Source: Anaerolinea thermophila UNI-1
GTDB taxonomy: Bacteria > Chloroflexota > Anaerolineae > Anaerolineales > Anaerolineaceae
Direction: 5' to 3'
NCBI RefSeq assembly: GCF_000199675.1
Contig: NC_014960.1
Location: forward strand, 3,224,001 to 3,288,000
Length of the DNA stretch: 64,000 nt
The position numbers and the translations under genes were made by a program. How positions within the stretch are numbered: position 1 is the first letter of the stretch; the number at the start of each line of letters is the position of its first letter. A model generated the notes under the pieces. That model saw only the letters and a list, made by a program, of their open reading frames with translations. It was not told the origin of the DNA and ran no database searches. Below, one piece after another: positions 7,656-16,467 of the stretch.

Positions 7656-8050
7656 GCGGCTGGACGACAGAAGAACTGGAAGTTATTGGCAAGGCTGAAG
7701 AACTGCACCTTGCTCCCCAGCGCGAGGATGGAACTGCAGGCAAATTCGTGACCATCTGGGTGGTACGGGTGGACAATGACCTGTATGTGCGTTCCTGGCG
7801 GGGACAGCAGAGCAGGTGGTACCGCCAGGCACAGGCACACCTGGCAGGGCGCATCCGTGCGGGCAAGATTGAAAAGGATGTTCTCTTTGTGGAAGAAGAT
7901 GACCCTGCCATCAATGCGCAGGTAGATCAGGCGTACCGTCAGAAGTACCGGCGCTACCTTTCCTATGCCGAAGCCATGGCGTCCCTACCGGCGCGCACCA
8001 CCACTCTTAAACTCATCCCGCGCGAAACAGATACCGCAGGCAATGCCTGA
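7652..8050 (+). CDS. DUF2255 family protein
   Basis: The 132-residue soluble protein has the DUF2255 pattern: WTTEELEVIGKAEELHLAPQ at the start, then IWVVRVDNDLYVRSWRG, RWYRQAQ, and VDQAYRQKYRRY. The fold resembles flavin-reductase/pyridoxamine-oxidase-like barrels, but no function is established. It overlaps the cupin gene by ATGA and precedes the EamA transporter by about 50 bases, suggesting a three-gene operon under the AraC regulator. Confidence 0.8.
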   Translation: MSGWTTEELEVIGKAEELHLAPQREDGTAGKFVTIWVVRVDNDLYVRSWRGQQSRWYRQAQAHLAGRIRAGKIEKDVLFVEEDDPAINAQVDQAYRQKYRRYLSYAEAMASLPARTTTLKLIPRETDTAGNA

Positions 8051-8100
8051 AGGCACATCATCGAAACACCCCTCCTTTTTAAACATTGAAAGAACACTCT

Positions 8101-9045
8101 ATGGAACAACGAGAGAAGAACCTGCTGGGAATTGGTTTTGTCGTGCTGGGAATGTTGATTTTCTCCCTGCAGGATGTAGCCGTCAAGCGTTTCAGCGGGC
8201 AGTACCCGATTCTGGAAATTGTGCTGTTTCGCAGTCTCACTGCCCTGCCGGTAACTCTGTTATTTTTCCGCGCGGAAGGCAGGCACGGCTTGCCCACGAC
8301 ACGTCGTCCTTTGCTGGAAATCATCCGCGGGGGGTTCTATTTTCTCTCTTTCACCACCTACATGATGGGAGTAGCGGCACTGCCACTGGGGGATATGGCA
8401 GCCATCCGTAACTCAGCGCCGTTGATGATCACCCTGCTCTCGGCAATGTTCCTGGGGGAAGGTATCAGCCTGCCGCGATGGCTGGGGTTGCTGACGGGCT
8501 TTGTGGGGGTTTTGCTCATTGTCCAGCCGGGTACGGCAACCTTCAATCTGGGGTCGGTGTTTGCCCTGATTGCCACCCTGTTCTACGCGCTGAATGTCAT
8601 CCTCACCCGGAAGTTGCACAGAACCGACAGCAGTGCTACCATGGCGTTCTACAGTTCGCTGGTGTATCTGGGCGCGTCTTTCCTGCTGGCGCCGCTTTCC
8701 ATGCTGGTGGGAGAAATGCCCGATGCGCATCCCAGCATTGCCTTTTTGTTTGCCTCATGGCGTATCCCCTCACCGCTGGACTTGCTCATCATGCTGGGGT
8801 TGGGACTGGTCTGGGCGGCGGGGATGTACTGTATCGCCCGCGCCTACAGTCTGGGACAAGCCCCGGTGGTTGCGCCGTTTGAGTATTCCTCACTACCCAT
8901 CAACATCCTGTGGGGAATGCTTCTCTGGCATCACCTGCCCACCGCCATCATGTTGAGCGGGGCAACACTGACCCTGCTCAGCGGGCTGTACCTGATTTAC
9001 CGGGAACGCCGGGAAAGCATGCTGAAGGTGGAAACCAAACCCTGA
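8101..9045 (+). CDS. EamA/DMT-superfamily transporter
   Basis: The 314-residue membrane protein has ten predicted hydrophobic segments in two EamA repeats (about 8-140 and 155-300). Typical signatures are FSLQDVAVKRF in the first helix, AIRNSAPLMITLLSAMFLGE at the end of the first repeat, and the equivalent EYSSLPINILWGMLLW in the second. DMT transporters export metabolites such as amino acids or nucleosides; the substrate is unknown. ATG 8101 is chosen over the in-frame TTG 8086, with GAAAGAAC upstream. Last gene of the cupin operon. Confidence 0.88.
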   Translation: MEQREKNLLGIGFVVLGMLIFSLQDVAVKRFSGQYPILEIVLFRSLTALPVTLLFFRAEGRHGLPTTRRPLLEIIRGGFYFLSFTTYMMGVAALPLGDMAAIRNSAPLMITLLSAMFLGEGISLPRWLGLLTGFVGVLLIVQPGTATFNLGSVFALIATLFYALNVILTRKLHRTDSSATMAFYSSLVYLGASFLLAPLSMLVGEMPDAHPSIAFLFASWRIPSPLDLLIMLGLGLVWAAGMYCIARAYSLGQAPVVAPFEYSSLPINILWGMLLWHHLPTAIMLSGATLTLLSGLYLIYRERRESMLKVETKP

Positions 9046-9082
9046 AGCCCCACCCGCCCGCACATGGCTTCAGGAAAACCAA

Positions 9083-9114
9083 AAACGTCCCCTTGAGAAA
9101 CTCAGGGGACGTTT
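9083..9114. terminator. Bidirectional terminator between EamA and protease genes
   Basis: Stem AACGTCCCC...GGGGACGTT with an inner TGAG/CTCA pairing. On the minus strand it is followed by TTTTTGGTTTT; on the plus strand only by TTTGA. It separates two convergent genes. Confidence 0.75.
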
Positions 9115-9134
9115 GAAAGAGTTCATTTCGACAG

Positions 9135-11180
9135 TTAGCGGATTTCCAGCGAGTAATAGGCTGGCTGGACGGTGAAGCGCGTGGTGCCGCTCACCACCAG
9201 CGTGGCGCGGGCATCACTACCCGACAGGTTGATGGTGTACTCGGCGCGCTGAGTCTCATCCAGTTCCAGCGGGATGACCTGCGTCCTGCCGTCTTCCAGA
9301 ATCAGGGTGACGCGGAAGGTCTGCGGGAGCAGGTTGGCAACCCGCGCAAAGCCGTGGGCTTCCCAGCCGCCTTCGTCCTGCTCAAAATCGCTGAAGTAGC
9401 CGACGGCGTCCACTGCCACATCGTCCAGCAGGAAGCCTTCACCGTTGACCGCCGCATCGGTGATGTACTCAAACCGCAGGTACACCTGCTTTCCGGCGTA
9501 TTGGGAGAGATCCACTTCCTCTTCCACCCAGCCGCCGCTGGCGCCGTTGTACCCCCAGCCCAGGTTGTTGCCTACGGGGTTGTCATCGGTGCCAGAGGGG
9601 GTTTCTACCATCTCCCAGGTCTTACCGTCGGTAGAAGCCACCAGATAGAGGTAGTCGTAATTCTCTTCCAGGTCGTACCACATGCGGTAGCGCAGGGTGA
9701 TGGGGGCTTTCACGCCGCTGAAATCGAACTTGCGCGTCAGGGTCATGTCGGACTCGTCGCCTTTGTTCGACCAGAAGGCGTAATCGCCGGAGTAGGGGCT
9801 TTCGGGCAACAGTGAGGCGGTGGTTGCCCCCTGGAAAATCAGGGTATGCTCGCCCGGGCAGGTGATTTGAATGTAATCGGCGCCGTACTGGTTGACTTCG
9901 CGCTCCAGCGTTCCAGAGGGGCAGGTCTCCACGTACTCAGTGGGAGAGGCTTGCGGGGCGGCGTCGTAGTTGGAGTAGGTGTAGCGTCCATCGCCCACGC
10001 GCTTGTCCTGCAGGTAGTTGGCAACCGTCCAGTCGGCAAAAACGCTGTCGGCGGTGATGGGATTGCCGGTCAACGGGTCGGTGAGATTGCGCTCGCGCAG
10101 GACGAGGTCAATGCTCTCCATGCCGTTTTCGGGGTGGGCGACCAGGGCTTTGGTGGCGTCCTCCCCAAAACGGTCAAGGAAATAGGTGACGAAGAGGAAG
10201 GATGCCCCGTAGTGCGGGGTGGACTGGCTGGGGTCGGGCCAGTATGCCAGCGGCAGGTCGGGGTCGAGCATGAAGAGGTAATCGAAGCCGCCAGTTTCAT
10301 AGCCGTTGAGCATTTCCGCCAGCACCGAAAAGCCCTCGTTGAGCCAGGATTCCTCGTTCTTGTCGCGGTAGTAATGAATCATGTGCTGAAACTCGTGCGC
10401 CATGGTGCCGTAGGTGTATTCTTCGTCCAGAGCCACGTTGTCGGCACTGAGGACGAACATCTCATGCCCGTTGGAAGTCTCGTTGACCGCCGGGGGGACT
10501 TCGTCAGATGAGGAATAGTACCCGGCAATGTCCACGCCGATATTGGAGACGTACAGCACGTAGAGGTGCGGGTCGCTGTCCACACCGGGCGTCCATTCAC
10601 TGCCGAAAAATTCGCGGTTGGTTGGCACGATTTTCTGAGAGAAGGCGTCTGCCAGGCGCTTGAGGGCGCGGTCATCGGTCTTCACGCCGTCTTCCACCCA
10701 GAAGTACACCACATCGGTGGCGTAGCGCAGGACAGCCGTTACCTGACGGGTCTCGTCGGTGTCGGTGTTGGTCACCCAGAAGGATTTTTGGTCGCCCACG
10801 CGGTAAGGGGACGCGGGCGCGGGCAGGGTGGGCGAAACGCCGGTAATGCCCATCAGGCGCGCGGCAATGTCCAGCGGGTCGTTGACCGGCACCAGAGTAT
10901 CGCGCAGGGTTTGCAGGGTTTCAGCGGCAATGGCTTCATCGCCGCCCAGCACGCGGGTAGGGACGGGCTCAAAAGGCGCAGGGGTGGCGTTCTGCGGGGT
11001 TTCGGTCTCGTTGGGGAAAACGTCTATGGTCGGCAGAGGCACGGTCAGGGTCTGGCTGACCTCACCGCGGGTGAGGAACACCAGCGCCGCGCCGCCGATT
11101 CCCACCACCGAAAGACAAAGACACGCCACCAGAAAGATGACGCCGCAGGCAAGCAACCATTTTTTGCCGGTATCACTCAT
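9135..11180 (-). CDS. Secreted or membrane-anchored zinc metalloprotease (gluzincin, M30/M6-like)
   Basis: The 681-residue protein has one N-terminal membrane segment (about 9-36), a Thr/Pro-rich linker, then a metalloprotease domain with HEFQH (H262, E263, H266) followed by NEGFSVLAE (E282), the zinc-ligand pattern of gluzincins such as hyicolysin (M30). The C-terminal half (about 430-640) has jelly-roll sequences typical of immune-inhibitor-A proteases (FDFSGVKAPITLRYRMWYDL; AGKQVYLRFEYITD). It probably degrades extracellular protein. It overlaps the O-antigen-ligase-like gene by 4 bases, so it is the last gene of that operon. Confidence 0.8.
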   Translation of the reverse strand: MSDTGKKWLLACGVIFLVACLCLSVVGIGGAALVFLTRGEVSQTLTVPLPTIDVFPNETETPQNATPAPFEPVPTRVLGGDEAIAAETLQTLRDTLVPVNDPLDIAARLMGITGVSPTLPAPASPYRVGDQKSFWVTNTDTDETRQVTAVLRYATDVVYFWVEDGVKTDDRALKRLADAFSQKIVPTNREFFGSEWTPGVDSDPHLYVLYVSNIGVDIAGYYSSSDEVPPAVNETSNGHEMFVLSADNVALDEEYTYGTMAHEFQHMIHYYRDKNEESWLNEGFSVLAEMLNGYETGGFDYLFMLDPDLPLAYWPDPSQSTPHYGASFLFVTYFLDRFGEDATKALVAHPENGMESIDLVLRERNLTDPLTGNPITADSVFADWTVANYLQDKRVGDGRYTYSNYDAAPQASPTEYVETCPSGTLEREVNQYGADYIQITCPGEHTLIFQGATTASLLPESPYSGDYAFWSNKGDESDMTLTRKFDFSGVKAPITLRYRMWYDLEENYDYLYLVASTDGKTWEMVETPSGTDDNPVGNNLGWGYNGASGGWVEEEVDLSQYAGKQVYLRFEYITDAAVNGEGFLLDDVAVDAVGYFSDFEQDEGGWEAHGFARVANLLPQTFRVTLILEDGRTQVIPLELDETQRAEYTINLSGSDARATLVVSGTTRFTVQPAYYSLEIR

Positions 11181-12649
11181 TTTTCATCTCCTTTATCCAT
11201 ACTGGCGCCAGCCACCAGCGCCAGGGTCATCCAGTAATAGGGTAATCCGAAAGTGTCCACACTGAAGCCCTCGGCAATCAGCCCTGCCAGCAACAGCAAT
11301 CCGGTAAGCCCGATTGTACCGGAAAAACGACCGGAAGAGCGGAACAAGCGGCAGGCTGTCCAACCCTGCACCATCAGCCACACCAGCCAGCAGGCAAAGC
11401 CCAGCGCGCCGGTTTCTGCCAGCAGGCGCACCCACAGGCTTTTGGAATTAGGGATGACGCTGAGGCGGTACATCAGCGTGGAAACCTCGGTGAGATTCCA
11501 TGAGAAGGCGCTGAGGGTTTGCGGGAAGAAGTAGCCCGCGTTGCCCATGCCCACTCCCAGCAGGGGATGCTCGTTGAAGACCTGCCAGCCGGCTTGCCAG
11601 AAGATGAGGCGCTCGGCAAACACCAGTTGATTGGCATACGCCAGGAACGAGCCTTTGACCAGCAGAACGCGAAAATCCAGCAGTTTTTCCATGCGCGGGT
11701 CAAAGCGGCGCAGGGCAAGCGCCGAACCGATGAACATGCTCAGCACCAGCGCGCCCACCGCGAGGATGAGCGCCGCGCCGACCGTGGCGCGCAGGAAGAT
11801 GCGCGCAAAGCCCTGCGCGCGGGAACGGCGGGTCAGGCGATCCTGCAGGCGCGCCATGAGACGCAGAGCAACGCCGATGAGCAGAAAAGCCATCATCAGC
11901 ACCAGCGCCAGCAAACCCACCCGCGAGACCGAGACCACCAGCGAAGCCAGCCCGCCCAGCAAGAGCAGGCGTTCGGCGGTGAGGAAACCCCAGCGCCAGC
12001 GGTGGACTGTCTCGCCGCGCAGAGATGCCGCCAGCCACCAGGGCAGGTAAAGCATGTTCAACTGGTGTGCCAGCCATGAGGGTTCAAAAGCCAACGCGCT
12101 GGCGCGGGCGGGGTAAAGTTCGTGAGTCACCAGTAGAGACTGCAGGGCGTCCATCCACTGCGGGTAAGCGCCGTGGAGTTTCCAGAAAAGGGCTTGCGCC
12201 AGCGCCGCAGTGATGAGAATGACGCCGGAGAGGTTCACCCAGCGCAGGAACGAGCGCCGCCGTTCGGGTTCGCTCGTCCACAGGGTGGTGAGCAAGTAAA
12301 ACGCCATGCCCATGCCCAGGGTTGCCAGGGCTTCGATTTGCTGGCGGTAAGGGGCAATATCCCGAAAGGCAGGCAGGGGCAGGAAATACGAGAGCAGAGT
12401 AGAGAGGACGCCCGCGCCGGCAAACGCCAGCAGAGGCAGGACAAGGCGCGGCAGGCGCGCGCCTTGCCAGAGTTGCGGCGGAAACCACAGCACCACCAGC
12501 GCGGCGAGGGGGAACAGCGCGGCAGGCGCCACCATGCTGGAGCCGGTCAGGCGCGCCACCAGCGGAAAACTGGTGAAAGGAAGCGCCAGCGCCATCAGCG
12601 CCCACAGGGCTTCCACGCTCAGGCGGTACACCTTATCCCGAAACGCCAT
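11177..12649 (-). CDS. O-antigen ligase/polymerase family membrane protein
   Basis: The 490-residue protein has about twelve hydrophobic segments. The long extracellular loop carries the Wzy_C-type signature NEHPLLGVGMGNAGYF shared by WaaL, Wzy and related glycan ligases and polymerases. It probably polymerises or attaches the polysaccharide made by the neighbouring cluster. Start 12649 is preferred over 12670 because GAGAGG lies 5 bases upstream and it reduces overlap with the Wzz-like gene. Ligase and polymerase cannot be separated by sequence alone. Confidence 0.8.
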   Translation of the reverse strand: MAFRDKVYRLSVEALWALMALALPFTSFPLVARLTGSSMVAPAALFPLAALVVLWFPPQLWQGARLPRLVLPLLAFAGAGVLSTLLSYFLPLPAFRDIAPYRQQIEALATLGMGMAFYLLTTLWTSEPERRRSFLRWVNLSGVILITAALAQALFWKLHGAYPQWMDALQSLLVTHELYPARASALAFEPSWLAHQLNMLYLPWWLAASLRGETVHRWRWGFLTAERLLLLGGLASLVVSVSRVGLLALVLMMAFLLIGVALRLMARLQDRLTRRSRAQGFARIFLRATVGAALILAVGALVLSMFIGSALALRRFDPRMEKLLDFRVLLVKGSFLAYANQLVFAERLIFWQAGWQVFNEHPLLGVGMGNAGYFFPQTLSAFSWNLTEVSTLMYRLSVIPNSKSLWVRLLAETGALGFACWLVWLMVQGWTACRLFRSSGRFSGTIGLTGLLLLAGLIAEGFSVDTFGLPYYWMTLALVAGASMDKGDEK

Positions 12650-13430
12650 GCTTCCTCTCGGGGAGCGCAAACACCAGAATCAGCCCTGCCAGCAAACCCA
12701 ATCCCAGCCCGCTCAGCACCAGCCAGCCGCGGCGGTACGAAACGGGACGCGGCGCGGGCGTCTCCCACTGCACTTCGTGGAGCAGAAGGCTACTGCTCAA
12801 CCCGCGCGAGGCAAGGCGCTCTTCCAGCAGGCGCTGGCTGGTTTGTGCCAGTTCTGCCTGCAGGTCGGGCAGGCGGGCAAAGCCGCACAGCCCGTAAGCC
12901 GGTTCGGTAGTAACGGCACGGGAAAGGCAGGCAGTCAAACTTTCGGCGTAGCGGCGCAGTCCATCGGCAGTGAGGGCGTGGGCGTAGGCGCGCTGAAGTT
13001 CGTCCCACGACCACTGCATCCACAGTCTGCCCAGCGTCTCGGCTTCCTGCGGATGGGGACGGTGCAGGCGCACGCGCCACTCGTTGAGGCGCCGCTCCAC
13101 GCTGGACGAGTCCCGCAGGTCGGCGGGGGTGAGGGCGATGCCCTGTTCCTGCGCCAGCGCGGCAATCTGCGCCAGCGTGTCGGGGGAATACAGGATATAG
13201 CCCACCGCCTCGAACATGACATCTTCCTCGTACTGCGTCAGTTCGCCGGCGGTGGTCTGGTCAATGCCGGTCAGCACGCTGAATGAGACTTCGTACTCGG
13301 TGGCGGTGCGCAGGCTGTACACAAAAGCCATCAGTGCGCCCAGGAAGGCGCACAGCACCAGCATCCACCAGCGCCGGAGCAGGCGCTCGCCTTCCAGGCG
13401 CGGGGAAAATTCGGCAACTGTCTCGGGCAT
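12633..13430 (-). CDS. Wzz-like chain-length/copolymerase protein
   Basis: The 265-residue protein has Wzz topology: membrane segment near 20-40 (RRWWMLVLCAFLGALMAFVY), a large extracytoplasmic alpha-helical domain, then a Pro-rich stretch (ETPAPRPVSYRRG) before a second membrane segment (about 232-256). It lacks a cytoplasmic kinase domain. Such proteins set polysaccharide length or act with a Wzy polymerase, and the next gene is Wzy/WaaL-like. The start codon follows TATAAT by 6 bases with no Shine-Dalgarno, suggesting leaderless translation. Confidence 0.75.
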   Translation of the reverse strand: MPETVAEFSPRLEGERLLRRWWMLVLCAFLGALMAFVYSLRTATEYEVSFSVLTGIDQTTAGELTQYEEDVMFEAVGYILYSPDTLAQIAALAQEQGIALTPADLRDSSSVERRLNEWRVRLHRPHPQEAETLGRLWMQWSWDELQRAYAHALTADGLRRYAESLTACLSRAVTTEPAYGLCGFARLPDLQAELAQTSQRLLEERLASRGLSSSLLLHEVQWETPAPRPVSYRRGWLVLSGLGLGLLAGLILVFALPERKHGVSG

Positions 13431-13442
13431 GGGGATATTATA
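13431..13442 (-). promoter_or_regulatory. Leaderless-type promoter of the Wzz-like gene
   Basis: TATAAT (13442-13437), then six bases, then ATG at 13430. With normal -10 spacing, transcription would begin at or next to the A of ATG. Confidence 0.65.
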
Positions 13443-13451
13443 CCCGCAGGC

Positions 13452-14126
13452 TCAGGGAGCTTCAGATGTTTCGTTAAGAATAGCAGGCAAATACAACCAG
13501 AATTGATTTTCCGTGGACTGAAAATTCATAAGAATCAGGTTTTTCTGGCAGTCGTCAAAGGTCTGCACGGGATAAACCGGCGAGAGGGGTTCGAATTTGT
13601 CGTTGAGCAGTTGGATGGTGAGGGCTTCGCTGGTCGTGGCGGATGCCGTGCCGACCTGAATCTCATACCCGCCGGCGCCGTAGGCTTTCGCCAGCCCGCT
13701 GAGAGCCAGGGCATCCACGGCTTTGCCGTTGAACAGTCCTTTGACCACCACCACGATGTTATCCTGCGGCAAACCTGCCGAGTTAAACACCTGACCGGCA
13801 ATGCCCACCCAGGCACAACCCGCTTCGGGGTGGGTGAAGGCGGGCAGGTAGGCTGGCGAGCCCGCCTGCAGGACAAAGGCAGGCGTGGGGCTGGGCGCAG
13901 GGGCAGATGGTGCGGGAGAAGACTCCGGGGTAGCCGCCTCGGGGCTTTGCGGCTGGGTGGGGGTGATCAGCGGGGGCAGGGTGCGCACCACCTGCGGGGT
14001 GGCAGTGGGGGCAATCTGCGGCGGGGGATTGGTGGGAGCCGGCTGAGCAGGCGCTCCGGGAAGAGGAAATCCACTGCAAGCGGTGAGCATGAGCATCAAA
14101 GCAAAGAACAACACAACCCTGCGCAC
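13452..14126 (-). CDS. Lipoprotein of unknown function
   Basis: Translation from GTG 14126 gives 224 residues with a lipoprotein signal (RRVVLFFALMLMLTAC, lipobox L-T-A-C), a long Pro/Thr/Ala linker (about 20-85) and a small C-terminal domain containing two conserved-looking cysteines (GCAWVGIAGQVF and DDCQKNL). GGAGGT lies 6 bases before GTG; the upstream ATG at 14330 would place 68 non-signal residues before the lipobox, so it is rejected. The domain (GIAGQVFNSAGLP...VVVVKGLFNG) resembles carboxypeptidase-regulatory-like beta folds. Probably surface exposed; function unknown. Confidence 0.72.
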   Translation of the reverse strand: MRRVVLFFALMLMLTACSGFPLPGAPAQPAPTNPPPQIAPTATPQVVRTLPPLITPTQPQSPEAATPESSPAPSAPAPSPTPAFVLQAGSPAYLPAFTHPEAGCAWVGIAGQVFNSAGLPQDNIVVVVKGLFNGKAVDALALSGLAKAYGAGGYEIQVGTASATTSEALTIQLLNDKFEPLSPVYPVQTFDDCQKNLILMNFQSTENQFWLYLPAILNETSEAP

Positions 14127-14200
14127 GGAACAACCTCCTGAGATTGATTGTATCCTCGTTTTCTGTTTCCAGATACGTGCAAGGTTCGTGCCGCGGGGTT

Positions 14201-14215
14201 TGATATAATAAGCCC
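14201..14215 (+). promoter_or_regulatory. Leaderless-type promoter of glycosyltransferase 14216
   Basis: An extended -10 (TGA-TATAAT, 14201-14209) is followed by six bases and the ATG at 14216. Confidence 0.65.
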
Positions 14216-15349
14216 ATGCCGGAGAAAAAAGTCCTCTTTTGCCGTTCCAACCCGATTGCTCCCGACCCGCGCGTGGAGAAAGAAGCCCGTGCGCTGACAC
14301 GCTCGGGTTACAGCGTGGACGTGCTGGCATGGGATCGCACTGCCAGCCAGCCGCGGGTGGAACAGCGCGAGGGATTCTTCATCTACCGCATACCCATCCG
14401 GGCGGGCTACGCCGCGGGGATTCTCAACCTGCCCAACCTGTTGCGCTGGCAGGTAGCCCTGGTGGGGTGGCTCTTTCGCCATGCCCACGAGTACGACATC
14501 CTGCATGCCTGCGACTTCGATACCATCCTGCCAGCGTTGTGGACAGGACGGCTGTACGGCAAGCGCGTGGTGTACGACATCTTTGACTTCTACGCCGATC
14601 ACCTGCGGCGCACACCGGGATGGATTAAAAACTGGATTCGCCGCCGCGACCTGCGCGCCATTGATCAGGCGGACGCGGTGATTCTCTGCGATGACGCCCG
14701 CCGCGAGCAAATTGCCGGTTCGCATCCGCGCCGTCTGGAAGTCATTTATAACAGTCCCGAAGACGAGCGTGACTTTCTGCCTGCCTTTCAGCCCTCGCCC
14801 AAGGGCGTTTTGCGCCTGAGTTACGTGGGGCTGATGCACGTGGAGCGCATGCTTCTGGAAATGCTGGACGTGCTGAGCCGCCATCCGCAGTGGACACTGG
14901 ACATGGCAGGCTTCGGCGGAGATGAACCGGTGATTCTGGAGAAACTGCGTACCCTGCCCAATGCCCTCTGGCACGGACGGGTGCCCTACCGCAAGGCGCT
15001 GGAACTTTCGCAGAGCGCGGATGTGCTGTTTGCACTCTACGATCCGGCGGTCATCAACAACCGCTACTCCAGTCCCAACAAACTCTTTGAAGCCATGATG
15101 CTGGGCAAGCCGATTGTGGTCGCCCAGGGGACAAACGTAGATCGCATTGTGGAAGAGTGGGGCATGGGCATTGCCATCCCTTACGGGGATGTGGACGCTC
15201 TGGACGAAGCCCTCTCCCGCCTTGCCGAAGATCCCGACCTGCGCGAGCGCATGGGCAAAGCCGCGCGCCGCGCCTACGAAACCCGCTTTGGCTGGAAGGT
15301 AATGGAACAGCGTCTGATGGACCTGTACCGGGAATTGAACGGCGCATGA
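14216..15349 (+). CDS. Glycosyltransferase family 4
   Basis: The 377-residue protein has a GT-B fold. The N-terminal donor/acceptor domain begins KKVLFCRSNPIAPDPRVEKEA, with HACDFDTILPA in the middle. The C-terminal nucleotide-sugar domain holds RLSYVGLMHVER, the strand MAGFGGD and the GT4 motif SSPNKLFEAMMLGKPIVVAQ, whose Glu lies in the E-x7-E region. It probably adds a sugar to a lipid-linked repeat unit in the cytoplasm. First gene of a run of overlapping glycosyltransferase genes; overlaps the next by ATGA. Confidence 0.88.
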   Translation: MPEKKVLFCRSNPIAPDPRVEKEARALTRSGYSVDVLAWDRTASQPRVEQREGFFIYRIPIRAGYAAGILNLPNLLRWQVALVGWLFRHAHEYDILHACDFDTILPALWTGRLYGKRVVYDIFDFYADHLRRTPGWIKNWIRRRDLRAIDQADAVILCDDARREQIAGSHPRRLEVIYNSPEDERDFLPAFQPSPKGVLRLSYVGLMHVERMLLEMLDVLSRHPQWTLDMAGFGGDEPVILEKLRTLPNALWHGRVPYRKALELSQSADVLFALYDPAVINNRYSSPNKLFEAMMLGKPIVVAQGTNVDRIVEEWGMGIAIPYGDVDALDEALSRLAEDPDLRERMGKAARRAYETRFGWKVMEQRLMDLYRELNGA

Positions 15350-16467
15350 AAATTCTGCTGGTTGCCAACACCGATTGGTTTCTCTATAACTACCGCCTCA
15401 ATTTTGCCCGCTTTCTCCGAGAACAAGGACATGAGGTTGTGCTGGTCTCACCCGCCGGCGAGTACGCTCCCGCCCTGCAGACAGCCGGTTTCCGCTGGGT
15501 GCGCTGGGAAGTGGGCAGGCAGTCGCTGGCGCCGTGGAAGGAACTGGATGCCTTCTGGCGGCTGGCGCAAATCTACCGCCGGGAACGCCCGGATGTGGTC
15601 AACCATCTCACCATCAAACCGGTTCTGTACGGCGGGCTGGCAGCACAATGGACGGGCGTGCCGCGGGTGGTGAGCAACATCACCGGCAGGGGGTATGCGC
15701 TGGTCTCCGAGGAACGTAAGGCGAGGCTTCTGCGTCCCCTGGTGCTGGCGCTCTACCGCCTGATTTTGCGCTCCAAACGCCAGCAGGTGCTGTTTGAGAA
15801 CGATTTGGATCGGCAGTACTTCATTGAGCAGAAATTGCTCCGCCCCGAACAGGCGCATCTGCTTGCCGGGTTGGGAGTAAACGTGGAACGCTTTCACCCC
15901 GTGCAACATCAAAATGAAGTGCCCATGGTGTTATTTGCCGGGCGCTTCCTGCGCGAAAAAGGACTGGAAGACCTGGTAGAAGCAGGCAAAATCCTGCGTC
16001 AGCGCGGGGTGCGCTTTCGGCTGGCGCTGGCGGGGGATGTAGATGCGGGTAATCCGCTTTCGCTGGAGCGCGAAACGGTGCAGGCGTGGGCAGACTCCGG
16101 CTGGGTGGAATGGTGGGGATTTCAGCCACGCATGGAAGAAGTCTATGCGCAAGCCGATGTATTTGTGTTCCCTTCCTTTTACGGTGAAGGCTTGCCCTCT
16201 GCCCTGATGGAAGCCGCCGCCTGCGGCTTGCCCATCGTCGCCAGCGACCTGCCCGGATGCCGCGCCGTCGTAGAGGATGGTGTGAACGGCTTTATCGTCC
16301 CGGCGCGGGATGTTGAGGCGCTGGCGAACCGCCTGGAAGACCTGTTGCGCTCCGAAGACGTGCGCCGTCAAATGGGGACTGCCTCGCGCCAAATTGCCCT
16401 GCAGCGCTTCAATCAGAACGCCGTCAACCGTCAGATTCTGGCAGTGATGGAAGGAAAAGAAGGATGA
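15346..16467 (+). CDS. Glycosyltransferase family 4
   Basis: Starting at ATG 15346 (ATGA overlap with the previous gene) the protein has 373 residues. The N-terminus KILLVANTDWFLYNYRLNFA is typical of GT4 enzymes acting on undecaprenyl-linked intermediates (PglA/WbuB-like). The C-terminal domain carries VLFAGRFLREKGLEDLVEA and the E-x7-E motif in EGLPSALMEAAACGLPIVAS. An upstream in-frame start at 15157 lies inside the preceding gene and is rejected. It overlaps the next gene by 4 bases. Confidence 0.9.
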   Translation: MKILLVANTDWFLYNYRLNFARFLREQGHEVVLVSPAGEYAPALQTAGFRWVRWEVGRQSLAPWKELDAFWRLAQIYRRERPDVVNHLTIKPVLYGGLAAQWTGVPRVVSNITGRGYALVSEERKARLLRPLVLALYRLILRSKRQQVLFENDLDRQYFIEQKLLRPEQAHLLAGLGVNVERFHPVQHQNEVPMVLFAGRFLREKGLEDLVEAGKILRQRGVRFRLALAGDVDAGNPLSLERETVQAWADSGWVEWWGFQPRMEEVYAQADVFVFPSFYGEGLPSALMEAAACGLPIVASDLPGCRAVVEDGVNGFIVPARDVEALANRLEDLLRSEDVRRQMGTASRQIALQRFNQNAVNRQILAVMEGKEG